Shown piece by piece: positions 5,359 to 11,869 of a stretch of DNA of 15,016 nt (the first letter of the stretch is position 1; each line of letters starts with the position of its first letter). Below the pieces are notes generated by a model, which saw nothing but the letters and a program-made list of their open reading frames with translations, was not told the DNA's origin and did no database searches. The DNA is from Mailhella sp. (GTDB lineage Bacteria; Desulfobacterota; Desulfovibrionia; Desulfovibrionales; Desulfovibrionaceae): NCBI GenBank assembly GCA_017411945.1, contig JAFQPD010000134.1, positions 1 to 15,016 on the forward strand. Reading direction: 5' to 3'. The position numbers and the translations under genes are program-made.

Positions 5359-7759
5359 GAAGATTTCTCCTGTGAGCGTGGCCCAGCTTTTCGGGCATGT
5401 GCGCTCCATGGTCCTTCATCATCACCACGAATGGGGCCTCTTTTCGCTGGCCGTGGCCCTCATCGTGCTTTCCCTGTTCTGCGCCATACAGCCGGGCCGC
5501 TCTTCCCGCGTGGTCTATCCCGCTGGCGAGATAGCCGCTCAGGACGTTGTGGCCGACCGCGACCTGCTCGTGGAAGACCCGCAGGCCACGCAGGTGAGGA
5601 GAGACAGGGCCCTCGCCCTCCAGCCCATGGTGTTCGACCTCAACAAGAAGGCTCTGGAGAGCTTCCGGAACGAGAGCCTCGGCCTGCTCGACGACATCAA
5701 CAAGCGCGGCCTCGACGACGCCGGGCTCGAGATAGTCCGCCTCGGCTTCAACGAACGCCACCTTTCCGATGTGTCCGGCACGGCCTTCCGCACCCTCGCT
5801 TCGGCCCATATCCAGGAATACATGCTGAACAAGCTCATACCGTGGATGGAGGCCAGGCTGTCCAACGGCATCATCGCGGATATGCGCCAGCTCGCCAATA
5901 CGGACAATGCCGCCATAGTGCGCGACCTCGACAGCGGGACCGAAGTGCTGCGCACGCAGGCCGGCGGCCTTTCCGACCTGCGCATGTTCAAGGTAGCTCT
6001 GGGGCGCAAGCTCCGTGAGGAAGCCGGCCTGAACCAGCGCGCCAAGGTGGTGCTGCAGGAAGTCATGCCGCTCATGGTCATCCCCACGCTGGCCGTGAAC
6101 CAGGAAGTCACCAATCAGCGCAATGCCGATATGCTTTCTGCCGTGGAGCCCGTTTTCTACAAGGTGCAGACCGGTGAAGTGCTGGTGCGTGCCGGCGATA
6201 TGGTGACCCACGAACAGCAGCTCAAGCTGCAGGCGCTGTTCCATGCCGCGCCCGACCTTGTGGATCTGCATGTGTTCAGCGGATGCGTTCTGCTCGGCGC
6301 CTTCCTCCTTCTCGGGCTTTTTGTCACGCCGAGCGGGGCCAAGGGCACGGTGCTCCGCACCAAGGACCAGCACCTCATCGCTCTTCTGCTCGTGTGCTTC
6401 GGCGCTTCGGCATGGGGCCTCATGTGGCTGCTTACCGCCATGTCGTCCGTTTCGGCCGCCCATCTTCTGGCCTTCGCCTTCCCTGTGGCTGGCGGCACCG
6501 GCCTTGCCGCGCTCATTTTTGCGGCCCGCCGCTACTGCACGGTGGGGCTGCTGCTTTCCTTCTTCGTCACGCTCATCTTCCGCGGCGATCTGGCCCTGTT
6601 CTTCTTCTACTTCATGTCGTCCATGACCAACACCTGGCTGGTCCTGCGCGCACAGAACAGGCAGGACGTCGTGTGGGGCTGCGTTCCCCTCTTCCTGTGG
6701 ATGGTGCTCACCGGCATGGGCGCGGCCCTTTATATGCAGGTCGAACTGGCCCAGCTTCCCCTGCTCCTGCTCGCCCTGTTCGTGAACGCAGTCGCCTCGC
6801 TGTTCCTGCTCTTCGCCTTCAGCCCCGTCATCGAGATGATGATGGGCTACACCACGCGCTTCCGCATGATGGAGCTCATGAACCTTGAGCATCCCCTGCT
6901 CCAGGAGCTCATGATGAACCTGCCCGGCACCTATCACCATTCGCTCGTCGTTTCCAACCTTGTGGAAGCCGGCGCCGCGGCCATCGGTGCGAACAGCCTG
7001 CTCTGCAAGGTGGCGGCCCTGTACCACGACGTGGGCAAGATATCCCGCCCCGAATACTTCGTGGAAAATCAGTTCGGCGGCCCGAACCCGCACGACAAGC
7101 TCTCTCCCGCCATGAGCGCGCTCATCCTCTTCGCCCATGTGAAGCAGGGCGTGGAGACCGCCGAAGAATACCGCCTCGGCCGTGAGATAGGCGACATCAT
7201 CCAGCAGCATCACGGCACTCGCGGAGCCATGTACTTCTATAACAAGGCCGTGAAGCTGGGCGAGAACCCCAGCCTGCAGGACTATTCCTACCCCGGCCCG
7301 CGTCCGCAGACCAAGGAAGCCGCCATCGTCATGCTGGCAGACTCCGTGGAAGCCTCCAGCCGTACGCTGGTCGATCCCACGCCCGCCCGTATCCGCACCC
7401 ATATCGAGACCATCGTGAAGGGCATCTATTCCGAGGGCCAGCTCGACGAGTCCGACCTCACCTTCCGCGACCTGAACAAGCTCATCGACCAGTTCGTGCG
7501 CATCATCACCGGCCAGTTCCATCAGCGCATAGCCTATCCTGAATCCGCCAAGGCCAAGGAGAAGGCTGAGGCCAAGGCCGAATACAGGGCAGAGGCTGAG
7601 GAGAAGGCCGAAGCCAGAGCCGCCGCTGAAGACGTGGAAGACCTGAAGCCCGAATGGGTGATGGCCGAAGGCGACCGGGAGGCGCACAAGGCCGAGAAGC
7701 ATCCCGGCCAGAAGCCTCGGAAGCCGGAAGGGGATGCCCCTGCGGAGAAGCAGGCATGA
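5345..7759 (+). CDS. pgpH: 7TM-HD phosphodiesterase, PgpH/YqfF type
   Basis: An 804-residue membrane phosphodiesterase. Order: short cytoplasmic start with a natural HHHH run (25-28), first helix (about 31-49), extracytoplasmic 7TM-HDED domain (about 50-305), seven-helix bundle (about 308-495), then a cytoplasmic HD domain with TYHHS (529-533), the metal-binding YHDVGK (560-565), QHHGT (621-625) and ADSVEAS (665-671). Characterised members (Listeria PgpH) hydrolyse c-di-AMP to pApA. A charged Ala/Glu/Lys-rich tail (about 735-804) extends beyond the HD domain. ATG 5345 lies inside phoH (14-nt overlap) with only a weak GGAAG 12 nt upstream, so translation probably depends on phoH. The stop overlaps the ybeY start in ATGA. 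c-di-AMP specificity is inferred from the family. Confidence 0.9.
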   Translation: MKKSKKISPVSVAQLFGHVRSMVLHHHHEWGLFSLAVALIVLSLFCAIQPGRSSRVVYPAGEIAAQDVVADRDLLVEDPQATQVRRDRALALQPMVFDLNKKALESFRNESLGLLDDINKRGLDDAGLEIVRLGFNERHLSDVSGTAFRTLASAHIQEYMLNKLIPWMEARLSNGIIADMRQLANTDNAAIVRDLDSGTEVLRTQAGGLSDLRMFKVALGRKLREEAGLNQRAKVVLQEVMPLMVIPTLAVNQEVTNQRNADMLSAVEPVFYKVQTGEVLVRAGDMVTHEQQLKLQALFHAAPDLVDLHVFSGCVLLGAFLLLGLFVTPSGAKGTVLRTKDQHLIALLLVCFGASAWGLMWLLTAMSSVSAAHLLAFAFPVAGGTGLAALIFAARRYCTVGLLLSFFVTLIFRGDLALFFFYFMSSMTNTWLVLRAQNRQDVVWGCVPLFLWMVLTGMGAALYMQVELAQLPLLLLALFVNAVASLFLLFAFSPVIEMMMGYTTRFRMMELMNLEHPLLQELMMNLPGTYHHSLVVSNLVEAGAAAIGANSLLCKVAALYHDVGKISRPEYFVENQFGGPNPHDKLSPAMSALILFAHVKQGVETAEEYRLGREIGDIIQQHHGTRGAMYFYNKAVKLGENPSLQDYSYPGPRPQTKEAAIVMLADSVEASSRTLVDPTPARIRTHIETIVKGIYSEGQLDESDLTFRDLNKLIDQFVRIITGQFHQRIAYPESAKAKEKAEAKAEYRAEAEEKAEARAAAEDVEDLKPEWVMAEGDREAHKAEKHPGQKPRKPEGDAPAEKQA

Positions 7760-8235
7760 GCTGCCGCGAGCGCCGCGTGGAGATGCGCCGCCCCTGCCGC
7801 TTCTGCCGCAGGGAATGGCTGGGCTGGCTCGAAGCCATGATGCGGGCCGCCGCCGAGGCTTCCATGCTTCCCGGCCAGGGCTTCGGCCCCCGCGGGGATG
7901 ACGACACCGCAGGGCGCGCTCCGCTCGAACTGGCAGTGGAGCTTATCGTGGCCGGCGACGGCGACATCGCCGAGGTCAACGCCCGCAATCTGGGCTGTTC
8001 CGGGCCTACGAACATCCTGAGCTTCCCCGGCGACGGCGCGACCCTCGGCACGCTTTTCCTCAGCGCCGACACCATGGAGCGCGAAGCCGTGCTCTACGGG
8101 CAGGACGTGGAGACGCATGCCGTACGCCTGCTGGCCCATGGCATGGGGCATATCATGGGCTTCGACCACAGCCCGGAGATGGACGAACTCTGCGCCTATC
8201 TGGAAGGAGCGTGCCAGAGGGAAGGCGGGGAATGA
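7756..8235 (+). CDS. ybeY: Endoribonuclease YbeY
   Basis: A 159-residue protein of the YbeY/UPF0054 family, a metal-dependent endoribonuclease in 16S rRNA 3'-end maturation and ribosome quality control. The zinc signature HX3HX5H is present as HGMGHIMGFDH (His128, His132, His138), and the family block TNILSFPGD (85-93) carries Asn where Asp is more usual. It starts at ATG 7756, overlapping the pgpH stop by ATGA, with GGAG (7744-7747) 8 nt upstream. The N-terminus is Arg/Cys-rich (Cys3, 14, 17), giving a slightly extended start; Met10 is an alternative. Adjacent phoH and era are its common functional neighbours in ribosome maturation. Confidence 0.88.
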   Translation: MSCRERRVEMRRPCRFCRREWLGWLEAMMRAAAEASMLPGQGFGPRGDDDTAGRAPLELAVELIVAGDGDIAEVNARNLGCSGPTNILSFPGDGATLGTLFLSADTMEREAVLYGQDVETHAVRLLAHGMGHIMGFDHSPEMDELCAYLEGACQREGGE

Positions 8236-8261
8236 CGCCCGCAGCGTGCGGAATTCTTTTC

Positions 8262-8325
8262 TTGACGAGCCGCCTTCCGTAGTTCAAACTAGCTGGTCCT
8301 TTCGCAAAGAAGAGGCGAACGCCTC
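8262..8325 (+). promoter_or_regulatory. era upstream region: TTGACG box and GAGGCG dyad
   Basis: The 117-nt gap before era contains TTGACG (8262-8267), a good -35 match with only a poor -10 (CAAACT, 8285-8290), and a compact dyad GAGGCGAACGCCTC (8312-8325) that can form a 5-bp hairpin with a GAAC loop. This gap may hold a separate era promoter within the operon; the promoter call is weak. Confidence 0.3.
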
Positions 8326-8352
8326 ACACCTTTTCATATATCGGAGTTTCTG

Positions 8353-9291
8353 ATGGCTAACGTAAAGAACGAACATCGCTGCGGCTGGGTCGCCCTCATG
8401 GGGCCGCCCAATGCCGGCAAGTCCACCCTGCTGAACGCCCTGCTGGGCCAGAAGATCAGCATCGTGACTTCCAAGCCGCAGACCACCCGCAGCCGCATCG
8501 TGGGCATCATGTCCGAGCCCGGCGCGCAGGTCATCTTCATGGACACCCCCGGCGTGAACCATTCTCGCCAGCAGCAGCGCGGCCACCTGAGCAAGATGAT
8601 GAGCCAGGCCGCATGGCAGAGCATGGCCGCCGCCCATGCCATCATGCTGGTGCTCGACTCTGACCTCTACATCCGCAAGCCCGAATTCCTCGACCGCGAC
8701 ATCAAGTCCCTGCGCGACGCTCTGGCGGAGGATGATCGTCCCCAGCTCGTGGTGGTCAACAAGGTCGACCTTTTCCACGACAAGTCCAAGATGCTCCCCC
8801 TGCTGGTGAAGCTCCAGGAATATTTCCCCAAGGCCGAAGTCTTCCCCATGTCTGCCATGACCAAGGACGGCCTCGCCCAGCTGAAGAAGCTCATCGCCGG
8901 CATGATGCCCGAAGGCGACGCCCAGTTCCCTGAAGACCAGCTCTCCACCGCTCCCACCCGCTTCCTCGCGGCTGAGATCGTGCGCGAGAAGGTCTTCGAA
9001 CACCTCCGCCAGGAAGTGCCTTACACCACGGCCGTGGACATCGAAGCCTGGGAAGAAGACCCTGAACGCGAGCTCACTGTCATCCACGCTGTCATCTTCG
9101 TCCAGCGTCCTTCCCACAAGGCCATGGTCATCGGCCGCGCCGGCGCTACCATCAAGGAGATCGGCACTGCCGCCCGCAAGGACATCACCGCTCTCGTGGG
9201 CGGCAAGGTGCACCTGCAGCTCTGGGTGAAGGTGAAGGACAACTGGGTGGAAGACACCGAGCTCCTTCACGACCTGGGATTCGAAGACTAA
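8353..9291 (+). CDS. era: GTPase Era
   Basis: A 312-residue GTPase that binds the 3' end of 16S rRNA and helps assemble the 30S subunit. G1 is GPPNAGKS (17-24), the switch Thr pair is PQTT (42-45), G3 DTPG (64-67), G4 NKVD (136-139) and G5 SAM (167-169). The C-terminal KH domain (about 205-300) has GRAGATIKEIG (261-271), with GRAG instead of the more common GKGG, followed by AARKDI. ATG 8353 has GGAG (8343-8346) 6 nt upstream. Length is normal. It is separated from ybeY by 117 nt and followed directly by a rho-independent terminator, so it ends the phoH-pgpH-ybeY-era unit. Confidence 0.96.
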   Translation: MANVKNEHRCGWVALMGPPNAGKSTLLNALLGQKISIVTSKPQTTRSRIVGIMSEPGAQVIFMDTPGVNHSRQQQRGHLSKMMSQAAWQSMAAAHAIMLVLDSDLYIRKPEFLDRDIKSLRDALAEDDRPQLVVVNKVDLFHDKSKMLPLLVKLQEYFPKAEVFPMSAMTKDGLAQLKKLIAGMMPEGDAQFPEDQLSTAPTRFLAAEIVREKVFEHLRQEVPYTTAVDIEAWEEDPERELTVIHAVIFVQRPSHKAMVIGRAGATIKEIGTAARKDITALVGGKVHLQLWVKVKDNWVEDTELLHDLGFED

Positions 9292-9300
9292 ATAATGAGA

Positions 9301-9326
9301 GGGCGGTCTGAGTACTGCCCTTTTTT
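9301..9326 (+). terminator. Rho-independent terminator of era
   Basis: GGGCGGT (9301-9307) pairs with ACTGCCC (9314-9320) with one G-T pair and a 6-nt loop, then TTTTTT (9321-9326). It begins 10 nt past the era stop and separates era from yggS. Confidence 0.85.
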
Positions 9327-9358
9327 CTTGCGGCGGAACGCGAAAAGGAGCGTATGCC

Positions 9359-10069
9359 ATGACACTTGAAGAACGCTGGCGCAGAGTGATGGAAGGCAAG
9401 GCCGAAGCCGAGAGGGGGGCAGGCCGCGAGGTCGGCTCCGTGCGCCTGCTGGCCGTTTCGAAGTTCCATCCCGCCTCGTCCATCGCCGAGCTTTTCCGCC
9501 TCGGCCAGGTGGATTTCGGCGAGAACTACATGCAGGAAGCCCGCGCCAAGCAGGCCGAGCTTGCCGGCCTTGCCATACGCTGGCACGCCATAGGCCCGGT
9601 GCAGACCAACAAGGCCAAGGAAGTGGCCGGCCACTTCTCTCTTCTGCATACGCTGGGCACGGAAGCCCTTGCCCGCGCCGTGCTCCGCCGCCTGCCCGAA
9701 AATGCGGTGCAGGATGCTCTCCTTCAGGTGAACATCGGCGAAGAGCCGCAGAAGTCCGGCGTTGCTCCTTCCGATATCTTCGGTTTCGTGGAAACGCTTC
9801 TCGAAGGCGGCCTCACTGCCGAGAACGGCGCCCAGCTCCGTCTGCGCGGCCTCATGTGCCTGCCGCCCAACTGCGGAGAAGGTGAACTGGCCCGCCCGTA
9901 CTTCGTGCGCCTGCGCGAGCTGCGCGACGGCCTCGAGACCCGTTTCGGCCTTGAGCTGCCCGAACTTTCCATGGGCATGTCCGGCGATTACCGCCAGGCC
10001 ATCGAGGAAGGCGCGACCATCATCCGCGTGGGAACGGACATCTTCGGCGCAAGGCCGCCGAAGGCATAG
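9359..10069 (+). CDS. yggS: YggS/PROSC pyridoxal-phosphate homeostasis protein
   Basis: A 236-residue cytoplasmic PLP-binding protein with a fold-type III TIM barrel; the family buffers PLP and affects amino-acid and keto-acid pools without a known catalytic reaction. The PLP lysine is Lys35 in LLAVSKFHP; other family blocks are FGENYMQEA (53-61), WHAIGPVQTNK (75-85), the LSMGMSGDYRQAI block near 203-215 and IRVGTDIFG near the C-terminus. The start is ATG 9359 with AAGGAG (9345-9350) 8 nt upstream; an ATG at 9354 is in another frame. It is flanked by terminators on both sides, so it is probably a single-gene unit, with a promoter that I cannot identify in the 32 nt between the era terminator and its start. 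Confidence 0.93.
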   Translation: MTLEERWRRVMEGKAEAERGAGREVGSVRLLAVSKFHPASSIAELFRLGQVDFGENYMQEARAKQAELAGLAIRWHAIGPVQTNKAKEVAGHFSLLHTLGTEALARAVLRRLPENAVQDALLQVNIGEEPQKSGVAPSDIFGFVETLLEGGLTAENGAQLRLRGLMCLPPNCGEGELARPYFVRLRELRDGLETRFGLELPELSMGMSGDYRQAIEEGATIIRVGTDIFGARPPKA

Positions 10070-10089
10070 CCCTGACTATTTTCACAATG

Positions 10090-10130
10090 AATAAGCTCCC
10101 GGCGGAATTCCCGTCGAGAGCTTATTTTTT
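10090..10130 (+). terminator. Terminator between yggS and the convergent MBL gene
   Basis: AATAAGCTC (10090-10098) pairs perfectly with GAGCTTATT (10118-10126), and an inner stem (10100-10105 with 10111-10116) continues it to a short loop. TTTTTT (10125-10130) follows on the plus strand. On the minus strand the stem starts 22 nt past the MBL stop but is followed only by a mixed TTATTCATT, so termination that way is weaker. Confidence 0.85.
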
Positions 10131-10147
10131 GTTCCTCGCGCTGGGGG

Positions 10148-10945
10148 CTAGACTTCTATGCTCATGCCGCCAGCCAGATAGTGCAGGCGTTCGCCGAGGC
10201 GTTCCTTCAGCCAGTCGAAGGGCTTCTTTCCCGTGCAGTGGCAGGTCCAGCAGACGGCCTTGTGTTTGGCCAGCTCCTGCGCGGCGCGTTCGAGTTCTTC
10301 CCGGCCTGCGCCCTGCGGGTCGAGCCCCATGAAGTGGAAGCCGCCGATGAGCACGTCGGGTTCTGTCCAGCCGAGTATGTTCAGTACGCCCTTGTGGGAA
10401 CAGCCGCTGATGACGACGTGCCTGCCGCTCCCGGCTTCACGTATGCTCAGGTACTGCTCGTGGCGGAACTCATCCTGCACGGGCTGGCCGTCGCGGAGCA
10501 TGAGCAGGCCTTCGCCGTGGGAGGGGAAGGGGCGAGCCTCTTCGTTGAAGGAGCCGAGGGAAAGCTCGTCGTCGATGCGGAGCGGGCCGTCGGTGAGGAT
10601 GAGGCGCGGATTTCCTGCAAGCTCCGCAGGCATGCCGATATTGCGGCCGTCCTTGTGGATATGCCGCCCGAAGGCCTCCCGGTGAACATAGACGGGGGCG
10701 CGCTCGTTCAGCTCAAGGAAGCGCGAAAGGCCGCCCGTGTGGTCGTAGTGTCCGTGCGAGACGAAGGCGATGTCCACGGCGGCGAGGTCTATGCCCAGAG
10801 CTTCGGCGTTGCGGGCGAAGGCGTCGGACTGTCCGGCGTCGAAGAGTATGCGGTGCTTCCCGGTCTCGATATGGAGGCTCAGGCCGTGTTCAGCCGCAAG
10901 GCGTCCATCGGCGGCGATATTGTCCAGAAGCATGGTCACGCGCAT
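10148..10945 (-). CDS. Metallo-beta-lactamase-fold hydrolase (COG1237 type)
   Basis: A 265-residue cytoplasmic protein with the metallo-beta-lactamase fold. The metal-binding motif HGHYDH is at 64-69, followed by the later ligands SGCSHKG (His184) and TCHCTG (His236). The spacing and the LLDNIAAD...LSLHIETGKHRILFDAG start resemble the COG1237 group, whose archaeal members are annotated as a ribofuranosylaminobenzene phosphate synthase in methanopterin synthesis; that reaction should not be assumed here. The start ATG 10945 has CGGAG 5 nt upstream on the minus strand. It begins 14 nt after the stop of the rlmB-like gene, so the two form an operon. The substrate is unknown. Confidence 0.82.
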   Translation of the reverse strand: MRVTMLLDNIAADGRLAAEHGLSLHIETGKHRILFDAGQSDAFARNAEALGIDLAAVDIAFVSHGHYDHTGGLSRFLELNERAPVYVHREAFGRHIHKDGRNIGMPAELAGNPRLILTDGPLRIDDELSLGSFNEEARPFPSHGEGLLMLRDGQPVQDEFRHEQYLSIREAGSGRHVVISGCSHKGVLNILGWTEPDVLIGGFHFMGLDPQGAGREELERAAQELAKHKAVCWTCHCTGKKPFDWLKERLGERLHYLAGGMSIEV

Positions 10946-10959
10946 AGGTCACTCCGGAA

Positions 10960-11724
10960 TTACAGGGCCAGCGAGCGGGCGAAGCAGGAAATGAGTATGG
11001 CGCCTGCCTGGGCGACGTTCAGGGAGTCGAAGTCGCGGCGGAAGGGTATGCACAGGCTGCATTCGCAGTGCTTGAGCACGCCGGGGCGCACTCCGCTTTC
11101 CTCGTTGCCCAGCACCAGAAGGGCGGGCAGGGGGAGCTTTTCCACCAGCGGGTCAATGCTGTCGTCCACTTTCTGGGCCGCGCAGGTCACGAAGCCTGCG
11201 TCGCGGGCGTCCTTCACGGCGCGGGAAAGGTTCACCACCTGAGTGAGGGGCAGGCGTTCCAGTGCGCCCGCGGCGGAGCGGCGCGCGCCGGGGCCGAGGA
11301 ATGCGCTGTTGTGCCTGGGGAGCACGAGCCCTGCGCCGCCCATGGCGAAGAGCGTGCGGGCCAGAGTGCCCACGTTGCCGGGGTCCTGCACCTGGTCGAG
11401 CGCGACGATGAGGGGGAGAGGCGCGTGGGCGGCCTGCATGAGGAAGTCCTCCCATGGCATGAAGCTGGCTTCGCGAAGGCGGGCAATGACGCCCTGATGC
11501 CCCACGCGGGCCGCCATGCGGGAGAGCGCGTCGTCGCCGACGAGCTGGAAGCGCACGCCGTAGTCGCGGCAAAGGTCGAGGATGCGATCGCTGTCGGCGC
11601 TGGCGCGGCCCTTGCGAACATAGACCACGTCCACCTTTTCAGGCTCGCGTTCCAGAAGCTCGAGCACGGGCTTGAGGCCCGGCAGTATGGTTCCGCTGTC
11701 TCTGGGTTCTTTCATCATGGGCAT
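10960..11724 (-). CDS. rlmB: TrmH/SpoU-family RNA 2'-O-methyltransferase (RlmB-like)
   Basis: A 254-residue SPOUT methyltransferase that would use S-adenosylmethionine to 2'-O-methylate a ribose in rRNA or tRNA. An N-terminal L30e-like substrate domain (about 10-85, with GHQGV at 75-79) precedes the knotted domain: motif 1 DQVQDPGNVGTLARTLFAMG (110-129), motif 2 LVLGNEESGVRPGV (203-216) and motif 3 IPFRRDFDSLNVAQAGAIL (226-244), with the key Asn117, Arg123, Glu208 and Asn236. RlmB (23S G2251) is the likely identity, but other TrmH members share the motifs. The start is uncertain: ATGs at 11724, 11718 and 11715 are in frame, and the only Shine-Dalgarno-like sequence, GCGGA (11730-11726), best suits 11718. 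It is the first gene of a two-gene minus-strand unit. Confidence 0.85.
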   Translation of the reverse strand: MPMMKEPRDSGTILPGLKPVLELLEREPEKVDVVYVRKGRASADSDRILDLCRDYGVRFQLVGDDALSRMAARVGHQGVIARLREASFMPWEDFLMQAAHAPLPLIVALDQVQDPGNVGTLARTLFAMGGAGLVLPRHNSAFLGPGARRSAAGALERLPLTQVVNLSRAVKDARDAGFVTCAAQKVDDSIDPLVEKLPLPALLVLGNEESGVRPGVLKHCECSLCIPFRRDFDSLNVAQAGAILISCFARSLAL

Positions 11725-11748
11725 TTCCGCAGGCTTGAGTGAAAAATG

Positions 11749-11763
11749 TGCGCGGAGCGCGCA
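11749..11763. promoter_or_regulatory. TGCGCG-gag-CGCGCA dyad, possible operator
   Basis: A perfect 6-bp inverted repeat with a 3-nt centre lies in the divergent region between rlmB and the transglycosylase gene, ending 9 nt before the -35 box of the plus-strand promoter. It could be a regulator-binding site or a short hairpin in the rlmB leader. Which protein, if any, binds it is unknown. Confidence 0.35.
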
Positions 11764-11772
11764 TCAGGCAGA

Positions 11773-11801
11773 TTGAATACTTACAGGAATCAAGGTACTA
11801 T
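11773..11801 (+). promoter_or_regulatory. Sigma70-type promoter for the LysM transglycosylase gene
   Basis: TTGAAT (11773-11778) and TACTAT (11796-11801) are separated by exactly 17 nt, both close to consensus. Transcription would begin near 11808, giving a leader of about 60 nt before ATG 11870. Confidence 0.6.
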
Positions 11802-11869
11802 CGAATGTTCCTTTAAGGCTGGTATCCTTCTTTTGCCGAGGATGCAAGCCATCTTCGTGGAGACATCCG

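Noticed and set aside
7560..7700. Repetitive GCCGAGGCC-like codons at the end of pgpH as a DNA repeat or recombination site
   Set aside because: The repetition follows from Ala/Glu/Lys codons in the protein tail; no exact unit recurs at a fixed period.
5150..7702. Very long open frame on the minus strand opposite phoH-pgpH
   Set aside because: It lies antisense to genes with clear domains and motifs; the protein is low-complexity in Gly, His and Glu with no family resemblance, as expected from the codon bias of a GC-rich gene on the other strand.
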